This document shows, one piece after another, positions 1-9,116 of a stretch of DNA of 64,000 bases. Source of the stretch: Acetobacter pomorum (GTDB lineage Bacteria > Pseudomonadota > Alphaproteobacteria > Acetobacterales > Acetobacteraceae); the NCBI RefSeq assembly GCF_002738225.1, contig NZ_PEBQ01000003.1:1-64000 (forward strand). Reading direction: 5' to 3'. Position numbers and translations under genes: made by a program. The notes under the pieces are model-generated. The model was not told where the DNA came from. It did no database searches and worked only from the letters and a program-made list of their open reading frames with translations. Position 1 is the first letter of the stretch. Every line of letters starts with the position of its first letter.

Positions 1-60
1 GCAACCTCGTTCCTCGCGGTCATCCACATCGCTGCCGCCGCAGACTGGATCAAGTGCTAA
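1..60 (+). mobile_element. 3' end of an IS transposase gene (partial)
   Basis: Frame 1 reads 19 codons ending in TAA at 58-60. The peptide (ATSFLAVIHIAAAADWIKC) resembles the hydrophobic C-terminus typical of IS5-family DDE transposases, which usually ends a few bases before the terminal inverted repeat. The following bases caggcc and then CTAG at 67-70 would fit an element end plus a YTAR-type target site, but the other end lies outside the window. The family assignment is inference from a very short fragment. Confidence 0.55.
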
Positions 61-288
61 CAGGCCCTAGAGAAAATTTATAACCATTCTATTGCAAGAT
101 AGAATGATTATTTTTCTGTTCGTAAAGCATTCTAATCTGGCTGCTAGAGGCAGCTGGTTTTGGGTAGAAGGCTTTATCTTTTTGGCATGGCTGTCCGAGT
201 ATATTTATTTAAAAATCATATGCATGCTTGAAGTTAGAATATAAATAATATTTTATATATTTATTAATATTCTTGCATTTTAATGCAG
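61..288. other. AT-rich intergenic stretch between IS end and glycosyltransferase gene
   Basis: No open reading frame of convincing quality, tRNA or rRNA was seen. The stretch is clearly richer in A and T than most of the window, and its right half is nearly pure A/T. It contains the 3' flank of the convergent glycosyltransferase gene. A short inverted repeat around 88-110 (ttctattgcaagatagaa) might act as a transcription stop, but this is weak. Confidence 0.4.
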
Positions 289-3225
289 TTATGAAACTTC
301 TATGATCTCTTTTATTGTTTCAATGTAGTTTTCTTTTGTATTTTCTTTGCGGATACGTTCCAGTGCATGCTGATGAATGCTGTTCCATAAGTCTTTATCT
401 TCATAAAGTCTTATAATGGCATCAGCAAAGGCCTGTGCATCAGATATATCGGCACAGAGCATATCTTCACTTGGTATCCACCCAACCTGCTCGCATAAAA
501 GATTTGTTGCCACAATAGGCAACCCGTGTGCAGCGGCTTCGTGCAATTTATAGGGAATACCAGCGGCAAAACGTGTTGGCGCGATAAAGACCCGATGTTG
601 ATTATAAATCGGTGTGACATCTTCTACACGGCCCGTTACGGTAACACGTCGATTCTGCAACAGGGAGGTGAGATCAACACGGGGGCTGACATAGCCACAA
701 ATTGTTAATCTGACATTTTCTGGCAAACGTTTTTCCAGCAATGGCAGCACTGCATGCGTGAACCATTCGAGGGAATCAACATTTGGAGATTCCTGATCAT
801 GAAGAGAGCCTAGAAAGAGAATATTGTGCCGATCCTCCCACATTGGAGAGGAAAATAGAGGGGCCTGAAGATGCCCCAAAACACGTACATTCGAAAAATT
901 ATAGGATGCAAGAAGGTTTGCATCTTTTTTGTTTACGGCAACAATTTTGTCAGACATGAATAAATTCTTAAACTCATTTTTAAGCATGTCATCCAAAGTG
1001 TTTTGTGGTGCTTGCCCGCGCAGTTTCAGCCTGCGATATTCCCGTGGGGATGCGACGGCTTCTGTATCTGTCACAACCATACAGCTTTCGAGTGCATCAG
1101 CGCAGTTCATCAGAATTGGCGCCAGACGGTCTGTGTTATGGGTGCGGGCAATCCAGATGGTATGGTAATAACCAGCACGGGATTTGATGAAATCTTCCAG
1201 ATTGGAAAGGTCTCTGTCCCATATAACTTCAGCTCGATCAGGAAAAGACATATAAATGTCTTCCAGTGATTCTGTCGGCTTGAAAATCGGATATACGGTT
1301 ACGTGGCAACCTGCCGCAATCATGTTGCGGATAATATCATTGGAACGTGTAAAACCAGCGCCCAAAAAGCGACACGGCAACATGTCCTCGATAAAAAGAA
1401 TGCGGGTCTGATTTTTCTGACAAGAACGTGCTTTTGTAATTAACCGTGGATTATAAAGGCTTTTTTGGCGCAAATAGCGCATATGTTTTTGGCGAAAGAT
1501 ATTCTGGTTGCGCGTCATCATGGATACGCCACTAGAGAAACTGGAAGTGCCATATTCGTAGTGGATAACAATAATGGACGGATCATACACCACATCAAAT
1601 CCGGTTTCATGGATACGCAGGCATAAGTCTGTTTCTTCAAAATAGGCGGGGGCATAGTCTGTACTAAAGCCATCGAGATGGATCAGCAAAGACGTGCGCA
1701 CCATTAAAAAAGCACCGGAACAGTAATCTACAGAGCGTACAAAATTGGCTTCTGGGGTATCTGGAAGCTGGTCACGTAAATAACCATTTACTCTCCCATC
1801 GCGCCACACAATGCTTCCGGCTTCCTGCAACAGGCCATTTGTTCTTACAAGTTTCCCGCCTACAGCGCCTGTGCCGGGTTCTTGTTGTAAGCGTGCAAGT
1901 GCATTTGCAATGGCTGCGGGCATCAGTTCTGCATCATTATTCAAATACAGAGTGAAGGGACCGCGTACTTTTTTCAAAGCCGCGTTGCAGCCCAACAGAA
2001 AACCAATGTTGCCCGGAAAACGCACAACCTCCAGGCCACGTACGTAACGTTCAATATGCCGGATTTCATCTGTAGATCCAGAGTCCACCAGAATAACCTG
2101 CATTGGCCCCGTATAATTGGTGCGGAGAGAGGCAAGGGTATTCATTGTCATGGTAAACAGATTATGCGCGACAATAATAACGCTGAGGCAAGGCTTGTCG
2201 TATGTAAAATCCAAAGTCTGTTTTAAAAGAACAGGCAAACGAACCCGACACATTTCACGGTAAAGTTTTTTAGAAATATCTTCACTGTTTTTAAGGGTTT
2301 CCAGAGTGTCTTCTACCCGGCCATCATGCGCAACATAATGGGTAAAAACATCGCTGAAATGACCTTGGGCAATATCTTCCTGAACAGTTGTGTTGTGAAA
2401 GTATGATTGCAGATCAATATTTGCACTGGGTTTACGTAACTCGGAGATGCCATGGCGCAGGAAGTGTTCGTAACCATTACGAAAATCGCCCTGTTCAATG
2501 GCATTTTTAACGTCCGGATTTACGCTACCGTAAAAGTCTTCAGAAAAATAACAGTTCGGATTGTATTGAGTGGGGTCCGCATTTGCCAGGTAATGATGGA
2601 GTGCAGAAGACCATAGGCCAGATTTTAATTCTTTTTTAACGTCTGGATATGTTTCCAGATACCATTCTGGATCAAAATACCAGGAAAAGCGTGCTTCATG
2701 CATGCTGCCTGGCTTCAGGTTATGCATGCATTGTACAAAAGCACTCAGTTCTTCAATATGTTCAGGAGTGTTTTCAAGATAGATGTTTGGATTAAAAAAC
2801 CATGAACCGGATAAAAATTGTTCATCACCCTTATTAAGATAATGATCGTACAGATTTTTAAATCCCTCTGCTTCCAGAGTGACCGGGCTTAGTAAAGGTT
2901 GACGCTTGAAGTAATATTCCTGAGAAAAAAGCCACGTTGGATTCTGGTAATTAAATCCTGTTTGACAATAATGATCAAATCCGGAAAGCCATGTTCCTTC
3001 TGCAACAGCATGCGCAATTTTCGGATAGCGTGTTAAATACCATTCCTCATCAAAATAAGGGTTAGGAGAATGGCGTAATGCACGACCGTTTTTTTGATAA
3101 AATTCCTCTAATGCTGCATCTCCTTCAATATTTAAAAATTGAAGGATGCTTTCATATTTTTTGGCATACCAAGTTGCATCAAATATGCTCCAGTCAATTT
3201 TTTTACCAGTTAACGTGAAAGACAT
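289..3225 (-). CDS. Repeat-bearing glycosyltransferase (GT2 plus GT4-like domains)
   Basis: A 978-residue protein with three parts. Residues 1-310 hold about six degenerate repeats of the type F-(D/N/S)-x-x-x-Y-x-x-x-x-P-(D/K)-(V/I)...G...HY, such as FDPEWYLETYPDV. From about residue 345 a GT2 fold begins (LSVIIVAHN), with the nucleotide-sugar/metal motif NNDAE near 427 and the acceptor-side FEETDLCLR. The C-terminal part, from about 630, is a GT4-like module (ILFLGSLHDQESPNVDSL near 800, then the sugar-nucleotide segment PYKLHEAAAHGLPIVAT). No signal peptide or membrane segment is visible, so a cytosolic role in surface polysaccharide or glycoprotein synthesis is likely; acceptor and sugar are unknown. 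It is more AT-rich than neighbouring genes and lies beside an IS remnant, which suggests acquisition by transfer. Confidence 0.85.
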   Translation of the reverse strand: MSFTLTGKKIDWSIFDATWYAKKYESILQFLNIEGDAALEEFYQKNGRALRHSPNPYFDEEWYLTRYPKIAHAVAEGTWLSGFDHYCQTGFNYQNPTWLFSQEYYFKRQPLLSPVTLEAEGFKNLYDHYLNKGDEQFLSGSWFFNPNIYLENTPEHIEELSAFVQCMHNLKPGSMHEARFSWYFDPEWYLETYPDVKKELKSGLWSSALHHYLANADPTQYNPNCYFSEDFYGSVNPDVKNAIEQGDFRNGYEHFLRHGISELRKPSANIDLQSYFHNTTVQEDIAQGHFSDVFTHYVAHDGRVEDTLETLKNSEDISKKLYREMCRVRLPVLLKQTLDFTYDKPCLSVIIVAHNLFTMTMNTLASLRTNYTGPMQVILVDSGSTDEIRHIERYVRGLEVVRFPGNIGFLLGCNAALKKVRGPFTLYLNNDAELMPAAIANALARLQQEPGTGAVGGKLVRTNGLLQEAGSIVWRDGRVNGYLRDQLPDTPEANFVRSVDYCSGAFLMVRTSLLIHLDGFSTDYAPAYFEETDLCLRIHETGFDVVYDPSIIVIHYEYGTSSFSSGVSMMTRNQNIFRQKHMRYLRQKSLYNPRLITKARSCQKNQTRILFIEDMLPCRFLGAGFTRSNDIIRNMIAAGCHVTVYPIFKPTESLEDIYMSFPDRAEVIWDRDLSNLEDFIKSRAGYYHTIWIARTHNTDRLAPILMNCADALESCMVVTDTEAVASPREYRRLKLRGQAPQNTLDDMLKNEFKNLFMSDKIVAVNKKDANLLASYNFSNVRVLGHLQAPLFSSPMWEDRHNILFLGSLHDQESPNVDSLEWFTHAVLPLLEKRLPENVRLTICGYVSPRVDLTSLLQNRRVTVTGRVEDVTPIYNQHRVFIAPTRFAAGIPYKLHEAAAHGLPIVATNLLCEQVGWIPSEDMLCADISDAQAFADAIIRLYEDKDLWNSIHQHALERIRKENTKENYIETIKEIIEVS

Positions 3226-3355
3226 AAAAATACCCTGAAAATATGGCTCAGGCGCAGAAATTAATAAACACCTATAAAAGTAACTTAAGGGTAATGCAGC
3301 AATAAAAATGTTACAGTATTATGATCTTGTTAAAAATCTTTTATTACAGTTTGTA

Positions 3356-3391
3356 AGCATATGCCATTTGTTGAAATAAATGGCATATGCT
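3356..3391 (-). terminator. Stem-loop downstream of the outer-membrane-type gene
   Basis: A perfect 14-bp inverted repeat (3356-3369 with 3378-3391, loop of 8) lies 12 bases after the stop of the leftward gene at 3404. No long U-run follows on the minus strand, so it may stabilise the mRNA end rather than act as a classical intrinsic terminator. Confidence 0.55.
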
Positions 3392-3403
3392 GCGTTATCT
3401 GAG

Positions 3404-4474
3404 TTAGAAAACGCTGTTGAATGCCACCTGAGGAGACACCGAAAAGCCAGTGTTATGGCCAGCAAAATAAGTTGAAACACCCGCGATAACCCCAAAGCGG
3501 GGAGACCAGTTGTATTCAACCGCCGGGGCAATCAGCCAATCTCCTGATGAGCTGTTAATGCGGTCTATGCGTTCTATTTTGCTGCTTGCTGGGTTGCGGC
3601 CTTTTATGTGGGATCCATCAGCCCAGTCTCGTGCCAGATCCATGGCCAGAACCCATTTCTGGTTAATGCCAAATTCTAATGAAAATCCGCTTTCCCCGTA
3701 CATGCCGGGCTGTGCAGTGCCACGAAATCCAACATCAGTACCGTAGCTGGTAACATTGTGCAGATGTGCCGTGGTAAGTGCGCGGCGGAAAGTGCCCCAC
3801 ATACGCAACCGCAATTCATGCTGGCCCGGCAATGTGTAGGTGGACTGCTCCGTAAACGCCAAACGGAAGGTATAAACGCCAGATCCAACGCCATCTTCAG
3901 CACGGCCCAGTTTCTGATAGTCCCCTGTTGGAAAAGCCACACCAGCAAACACACTCAGTGCCGGAATATAGCGTGAAGGATCTGCATCCAGATAACGCCA
4001 CATCAGGTCAACAGGCAGATCGCCCAACTTTAACCCACTGCTGGTGCCCGCCTTTTTCTTCCACAGATAGCTGATGGTTGGCGTGACCTGAATACTGATG
4101 GAATCCGTAATGGAGTATTTATACAGCGTAAAATTGGAAACAGATTGTTGGCGAGGGTGCAACGGATGGCTGTTTCCATTGGAATCCAGGTAACCTACGG
4201 GCAAATTATAGCTGACGTAAGGTTCCCATGCGAACACCCCGGCTTTGGACAATGCACCGGAAGGAGAAACAAGTGAGCCCGTATACCATTGTGGCCGGGC
4301 CTCCCCAGGTGCTTGAGACCCTGCGGCAGCACTGTTGCCTGTATCCGCCGCATGCGCTGCGGAAAGGCTTGCAGATAGAAGAAAAGAGCCAAGCAGGGTG
4401 CGGCAGAGCACGGGCCAATACCCGGTGTTGGTGCGTGGCTGGAAGTGAGAAAATACGCTGCCTGCCGGAATCAT
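3404..4474 (-). CDS. Outer-membrane beta-barrel-type protein (MetA-pathway/transporter-like)
   Basis: A 356-residue exported protein. A signal peptide is clear (hydrophobic stretch GSFLLSASLSAAHA, cleavage near residue 42). The rest alternates polar and aromatic residues as in beta-barrels and ends in phenylalanine (VAFNSVF), the usual outer-membrane signature. The overall pattern resembles the Phenol_MetA_deg family of uncharacterised outer-membrane proteins. Its ATG at 4472-4474 overlaps the TGA of the upstream permease gene (ATGA), and a good ribosome site (aaggag) precedes it, so the two are co-translated. It could serve as an outer-membrane channel, but no substrate can be read from the sequence. 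Confidence 0.7.
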   Translation of the reverse strand: MIPAGSVFSHFQPRTNTGYWPVLCRTLLGSFLLSASLSAAHAADTGNSAAAGSQAPGEARPQWYTGSLVSPSGALSKAGVFAWEPYVSYNLPVGYLDSNGNSHPLHPRQQSVSNFTLYKYSITDSISIQVTPTISYLWKKKAGTSSGLKLGDLPVDLMWRYLDADPSRYIPALSVFAGVAFPTGDYQKLGRAEDGVGSGVYTFRLAFTEQSTYTLPGQHELRLRMWGTFRRALTTAHLHNVTSYGTDVGFRGTAQPGMYGESGFSLEFGINQKWVLAMDLARDWADGSHIKGRNPASSKIERIDRINSSSGDWLIAPAVEYNWSPRFGVIAGVSTYFAGHNTGFSVSPQVAFNSVF

Positions 4475-5964
4475 GATTTATCTGCTCCTTCATGGGGAAC
4501 CAAGAAATCTTCCGTCAACACAACGGAAGGGACTGTTTGAGGCACGGCGTTATGTTCTGGGGTTTTCCGCATACGGCTCCAGCCCCATGAAAGCAGCAGG
4601 ACCAGCAGGGGAATGGCGCATATTGTTGCGGTTCCAGTTGGGTAATCAAACGCCATGAGCCCAACGACGCCGATAAAGAAGGCAAGTGCCATCCAAGCCG
4701 TAAAAGGCGCACCCGGCATCGGGAAAGACGTGGGAGCAATTTCTCCAAGGCGGATTTTTTTGCGCAGCTGGATCTGGCACAGCACAATAAAACACCAGGT
4801 GCTGAGGATACCCAGTGAAGCCAGGCTGAGCATGATTTCAAAAATCTGGCTGGGCAGAAAATAATTCAGCACCACGCCCACCAGATAAATGGCCACGGTA
4901 GAAAGAATGGCTGCAGAAGGTACGGCCTGTTTGTTCATACGGGCCAGATAACGGGGGGCTGCGCCATCCAGCGCCATGGCCCGCAGCACACGGCCGGTGG
5001 AATACAGGCCGGAGTTTAGGCTGGAAAGTGCGGCCGTCAGCACCACAATGTTCATCACACTGTCAATGCCAGGCACACCCAGCTTGGAGAGAAAGGTTAC
5101 AAAAGGGCTGGTGCCTGCCTGATACGTGTTCCACGGCAGCAACAGTACCAGCAGCGTAATGGTGCCCACATAAAAAATGGCAATACGCCAGATAACATTG
5201 TTAATGGCTTTGGGCAGAACGGATTTAACATCCTCACATTCACCTGCGGCCGTACCAATCAGTTCAATACTGGCGTAGGCAAATACAACGCCTTGCACCA
5301 AGACCAGCGCAGGCAAAAAGCCATGCGGGAAAAGCCCGCCATTTTGAGTGATCAGATGCAGGCCGGTTGCGTGTCCGTCCACAGGAAAGCGCAGAGCCAG
5401 AATTATCAGTGCAACAACCAGAAAAGCGCCCAAGGCCAGGACCTTGACCAAAGAGAGCCAGAACTCCAGTTCACCAAACCATTTTACGCCGGTCAGGTTC
5501 ATGGCGGTTATCAGCACAAGGGCCAGCAGAGCAAAAAGCCATTGCGGCACATTGGAAAAAACCGGCCAGAAGCGCATGTAAAGTGCAACAGCCGTAATAT
5601 CCACAATGCCGGTAACAGCCCAGTTAAAGAAGGCCATGGAACCCGCAATATAGGATGCCTTGGGGCCCAGAAATTCCCGTGTGTAGGAAACAAAACTGCC
5701 ACTGGTGGGGCGATACATTACCAGTTCCCCCAATGCCCGCAGCATGAGGAAGGCAAAAACGCCACACACCAGATAGACCAGAGCAAGTGAAGGGCCAACA
5801 GCCTGCAGGCGTGATCCGGCACCCAAAAACAGGCCCGTGCCAATAGCGCCGCCAAGAGAGATCATCTGGATCTGACGTTTCCCCAAACCACGATGGTATC
5901 CATCTGCGGTGCGCGCACCTGTCTCGGCAGATGTATGCCCGTTTGTGGTGGGGGTCGTCGTCAT
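4471..5964 (-). CDS. ansP: Amino-acid permease, L-asparagine permease-like (APC family)
   Basis: A 497-residue inner-membrane protein with about 12 hydrophobic segments. The start of TM1 (IGTGLFLGAGSRLQAVGPS) is the APC-family signature, and the stretch NGGLFPHGFLPALVLVQGVV followed by YASIELIGTAAGE is typical of the AnsP/GabP/ProY subgroup, closest in memory to AnsP. It would import an amino acid, probably asparagine, by proton symport. The gene is translationally coupled to the outer-membrane-type protein downstream. Exact substrate is inference; a GABA or proline permease is the main alternative. Confidence 0.8.
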   Translation of the reverse strand: MTTTPTTNGHTSAETGARTADGYHRGLGKRQIQMISLGGAIGTGLFLGAGSRLQAVGPSLALVYLVCGVFAFLMLRALGELVMYRPTSGSFVSYTREFLGPKASYIAGSMAFFNWAVTGIVDITAVALYMRFWPVFSNVPQWLFALLALVLITAMNLTGVKWFGELEFWLSLVKVLALGAFLVVALIILALRFPVDGHATGLHLITQNGGLFPHGFLPALVLVQGVVFAYASIELIGTAAGECEDVKSVLPKAINNVIWRIAIFYVGTITLLVLLLPWNTYQAGTSPFVTFLSKLGVPGIDSVMNIVVLTAALSSLNSGLYSTGRVLRAMALDGAAPRYLARMNKQAVPSAAILSTVAIYLVGVVLNYFLPSQIFEIMLSLASLGILSTWCFIVLCQIQLRKKIRLGEIAPTSFPMPGAPFTAWMALAFFIGVVGLMAFDYPTGTATICAIPLLVLLLSWGWSRMRKTPEHNAVPQTVPSVVLTEDFLVPHEGADKS

Positions 5965-6224
5965 TTCGTCAGCCTTAATTACAGTTTTATGTCAAATCCT
6001 CTGTCATATCGGGTGCATTGGATTTTGCAGGTTGTAAAGATGGAATTGTTAAATAATCGCAATTAAATTTGATATTGAAGTGTAATAACAATTCACATGC
6101 ATAAGGAATATGCAGAGTACCTATCAATAAGAATGTGAATAGAGGGTATTTGTTTTGTTTTGATATAGAAACGAATTGTCATGTAATATTGATAGGTTGT
6201 GTAAAAACCCCGTTATTTTCTATT
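5965..6224. other. AT-rich intergenic region upstream of the permease gene
   Basis: This 260-base stretch separates dinB (ending at 6225) from the start of the permease at 5964. It is strongly A/T-rich, and probably carries the promoter of the leftward permease operon. No ORF, tRNA or clear hairpin was recognised. Confidence 0.4.
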
Positions 6225-7304
6225 TTACGGAAGTAGAGAAAGTTGTGCGGAAGATGTTTTATCTTGCGGGCATAATAAAGCTGAGAGTGTAATGCCTAAA
6301 AGCCGCACGGGGGCTTTTACAGGTAGTAAAGGGGTCAGCAATTTCCATGCAATTTGGGTCAGCGTGTCTTCATTTTGCACAGGGTCAGGCAGGGAGAGGC
6401 TGCGGGTGCATTGGTTGAAGTCCGTGTAGCGTAATTTCAGGGTAATGGTGCGGCCTGTCAGGTTACGCTTTTGGCATCCTGTCCACACTTTGGCGGCCAG
6501 TTCCTGCAAGGCTGCGTGCAATTCCGCTGGCGCATGCAGGTCCTGTGCGAATGTTATTTCCTTGCCGATAGATTTGCGTGGCCTGTTGGGTTCTACAGGT
6601 CGATCATCCTGACCGCGGGCGATGCCATAATAAAAAGCGGCGGCTTTGCCAAAATGCTGGCGTAAGATTTCGAGTGAAAAACGGCGTAAATCTGCACCGG
6701 TATGAATACCCAAAGTATGCATGCGCCGTGCTGTGGCAGGCCCCACACCATGAAAAGCGTTTACAGGCAGGCTGGCAACAAAGGCTTCCCCCCGGCTGGG
6801 CGGAATAACAAATTGTCCGTTAGGTTTGCGATAATCTGAGGCCAGTTTGGCCAGAAACTTGTTGTAAGAAACACCCGCCGAGGCCGTAAGCCCGGTTTCA
6901 CGCAAAATGGCGGTCCGTATTTCTTCCGCAATTGCTGTGGCGGAGGGGCGAGGAAGCAACGGATGTGTGACATCCAGATAGGCTTCATCTAACGAAAGTG
7001 GCTGAATAAGCGGCGTATACCGCGCAAAAATGGCGTGAATCTGGGCAGAAACTGCACGATAAACATCAAAACGCGGGGGTACAAAAATCAGTTGCGGGCA
7101 TTTACGTTGTGCCTGAACCGAGGGCATGGCCGAGCGCACACCAAATTTTCGGGCCTCATAACTGGCAGCGGCCACCACGCCCCGTTCCTGGCAGCGGCCA
7201 ACCGCTACAGGCTGGCCTTTAAGCGCCGGATTGTCCCGTTGCTCAACAGATGCATAAAAAGCATCCATATCAATATGAATAATGCGGCGCACACCTACTG
7301 TCAT
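6225..7304 (-). CDS. dinB: DNA polymerase IV (Y-family translesion polymerase)
   Basis: About 359 residues, the normal length. The N-terminal catalytic motif IHIDMDAFYASVE and the second acidic motif SLDEAYLDV (near residues 104-112) supply the metal-binding carboxylates; the helix-hairpin-helix segment (FHGVGPATARRMHTLGI) and a little-finger domain follow. The C-terminus QLSLLP looks like a beta-clamp binding motif. It bypasses DNA lesions with low fidelity. A GTG three bases upstream at 7307 is also possible; ATG at 7304 is preferred. No LexA box was identified in the short upstream region. Confidence 0.95.
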   Translation of the reverse strand: MTVGVRRIIHIDMDAFYASVEQRDNPALKGQPVAVGRCQERGVVAAASYEARKFGVRSAMPSVQAQRKCPQLIFVPPRFDVYRAVSAQIHAIFARYTPLIQPLSLDEAYLDVTHPLLPRPSATAIAEEIRTAILRETGLTASAGVSYNKFLAKLASDYRKPNGQFVIPPSRGEAFVASLPVNAFHGVGPATARRMHTLGIHTGADLRRFSLEILRQHFGKAAAFYYGIARGQDDRPVEPNRPRKSIGKEITFAQDLHAPAELHAALQELAAKVWTGCQKRNLTGRTITLKLRYTDFNQCTRSLSLPDPVQNEDTLTQIAWKLLTPLLPVKAPVRLLGITLSALLCPQDKTSSAQLSLLP

Positions 7305-7399
7305 CACCCCTGTATGCTAACAGAAGGGCACACGAAAGGGAACAAACTGAAAACATATTTGGCTGAACATTCTGCCGGGTGGGCGTGCAGATCAAACAA

Positions 7400-8158
7400 T
7401 CAGGCGGCTTTCATGTCACCCTCAAGTTGGTTCCACCGGACAATGTTGTGCTGGGCGTCCTTTACAAAAGCAGAATGGCGGATGCCATTTAAAAACAGGT
7501 TTTGTACAATTTTACCCAAGCCTTTGGTGGGGCGCCGGATCTGCATTAACAGTACGATACGTGTGTCCGGGGTGTTGTTGTGTACCTCATGCAAATATGT
7601 GTCATCAAACAGGATGCATTGCCCATTGTGCCACACCAGTTTCTGGCCTGCGACACGAATCCAGCATGCATCGGGATTGCGGGGCACGGAAATGCCCAAA
7701 TGGCAGGTTACCAACCCTTTGGTCACACCATAATGTGGGGGAATAACGGCACCGGGTTCCAGCACCGAGAAAAAGGCGGAATTCAAATCTGGAATACGGG
7801 AGATCAGTTCGGCTGTTTTGGGCATGCGCGCGCAGTTTTCTGGTACTTTCACCCCATAACCATACAGGAAAAAAGATTTCCACCGTGTATCTGGGGCAAT
7901 GCGTGTGTGATCTGGAGAAAGCGCCCGCAATGGCGGAATAGCTGTGCCTGCAGCATTCAGGGTATGAAATTCGGTGGCAATATCCTGCCAGTAACGCTGT
8001 AAAATTTGCGTCCACGGAAAAATGTCCGCAGCTAGAACAGGCATGTTGGGAATAAGGGAATCCCGCGCAATGAGTTTGTTAAACACAGGGCGCAGGGCTT
8101 TGCCGATCCGAACAAGGGCTGGGCGTTTATGGGGCTGGGAAGATGGCAGATCTTTCAT
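7400..8158 (-). CDS. Aspartyl/asparaginyl beta-hydroxylase family dioxygenase (LpxO-like)
   Basis: A 252-residue protein with the Asp_Arg_Hydrox double-stranded beta-helix. Likely Fe(II) ligands are His153 (CHLGISVP) and His190 (FDDTYLHEVHN); Arg200 fits the 2-oxoglutarate anchor. Members hydroxylate aspartyl side chains or, as LpxO, the 2-position of lipid A acyl chains. The lack of a membrane segment here differs from Salmonella LpxO. Given that acetic acid bacteria make 2-hydroxylated acyl chains, a lipid substrate is plausible but unproved. It lies upstream of dinB on the same strand with a 95-base gap. Confidence 0.8.
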   Translation of the reverse strand: MKDLPSSQPHKRPALVRIGKALRPVFNKLIARDSLIPNMPVLAADIFPWTQILQRYWQDIATEFHTLNAAGTAIPPLRALSPDHTRIAPDTRWKSFFLYGYGVKVPENCARMPKTAELISRIPDLNSAFFSVLEPGAVIPPHYGVTKGLVTCHLGISVPRNPDACWIRVAGQKLVWHNGQCILFDDTYLHEVHNNTPDTRIVLLMQIRRPTKGLGKIVQNLFLNGIRHSAFVKDAQHNIVRWNQLEGDMKAA

Positions 8159-8323
8159 GGCTTCTATCTGTGTTCTGGCTTGGGGAAGCGCGAACGAAAA
8201 GAGACCTGCCTTGCCTCATAACTTTCAAGAAAACGGCGCAGAAGGTCTCGCCTTACACGTAAGGGAAAAACGCTTCCAAATATTTAGTGTCATATTTTTC
8301 CTTAGAAAAAATCATATAGCTAA

Positions 8324-8941
8324 TCAAGAGATCGGGAAGCCTTGTGAACTCTGATATTTTGAGGGTGCACGCTCCTGCCAGTGGGCCATGATATGTTTGG
8401 GCTGCATGTCCAGATCATGCCAGCGGGCGAGGGAAAGCGCTGCTGTGGCCGGGTAGGCCCCATAAACGGATGTGCGTTCGGAAGTTTTGGTAGGCACAAC
8501 GCGGCTGGAACTGTGCGAGAGCCAGTAACCCGCCCCAGCCAGGCAGGCCCCCAATGTTGTAATGGCCGAGGCAAGGCGCATGCGCAGGCCCGCAAATGGC
8601 ACCAATGGCCTGAGCAGGGCCTCCATATCCGCCGTGCGTTCATTCTGTGCGGCTTCCGTTGCCAGCAGAAGCCGATACTCCGTTGTGGTGACAGAAAGTG
8701 CACAGCCGACCCGAATATCCAGCGCAGGCATTTCCAGCGCTGCCATATCTGTCAGCGCATCATGAAAGGTTTGTGCAACAGCCAGAAATTCCCGCCGGAA
8801 GCATGGTAAAAACAGGCCGCCAGATGGCCCCGTTGCGGGGGTGCGGGGGCTTGTCTGGATTCCGGCAAGGCGGCGAATGGTCCAAAGTGTCAGCCGTTCG
8901 CTGCAGGCAAGATCCGTCAGGTAAACAGGTGAACGTGTCAT
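8324..8941 (-). CDS. Protein of unknown function behind a Fur box
   Basis: A 205-residue ORF I do not recognise. The N-terminal two thirds is mixed and probably helical (LACSERLTLWTIRRLAG, then FHDALTDMAALEMPALDIRVGCALS). A single hydrophobic stretch (LASAITTLGACLAGAGYWLS, near residue 130-150) could be one membrane segment, and the C-terminal 45 residues are polar. There is no signal peptide or known catalytic motif. Its start lies 64 bases from a near-consensus Fur box, so iron-dependent repression is likely. No shadowing gene competes for this stretch. Confidence 0.65.
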   Translation of the reverse strand: MTRSPVYLTDLACSERLTLWTIRRLAGIQTSPRTPATGPSGGLFLPCFRREFLAVAQTFHDALTDMAALEMPALDIRVGCALSVTTTEYRLLLATEAAQNERTADMEALLRPLVPFAGLRMRLASAITTLGACLAGAGYWLSHSSSRVVPTKTSERTSVYGAYPATAALSLARWHDLDMQPKHIMAHWQERAPSKYQSSQGFPIS

Positions 8942-9005
8942 GGCGCATTCCTGAAGGCAGATGCCTTCATCCTTTATGTGGCGTGTGCGATGACTCTATG
9001 TAGAT

Positions 9006-9024
9006 GATAATAATTCTCATTATC
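9006..9024. promoter_or_regulatory. Fur box between an unknown gene and pyrD
   Basis: The 19-mer gataataattctcattatc matches the classical Fur consensus gataatgataatcattatc at 16 of 19 positions. It sits between divergent starts at 8941 (minus) and 9117 (plus). The nearer and more likely target is the unknown minus-strand gene; pyrD is not a usual iron-regulated gene. A fur gene is present in this window at 52188-52676. Confidence 0.75.
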
Positions 9025-9116
9025 AATATAAAAATGCATCAACTTTGCTCACGCTTGCGCGGGTAGCCTGTTTTTTCTGCTTTTCTTGTGGCCGGGCTTG
9101 GGGCAGTACACAAGGT

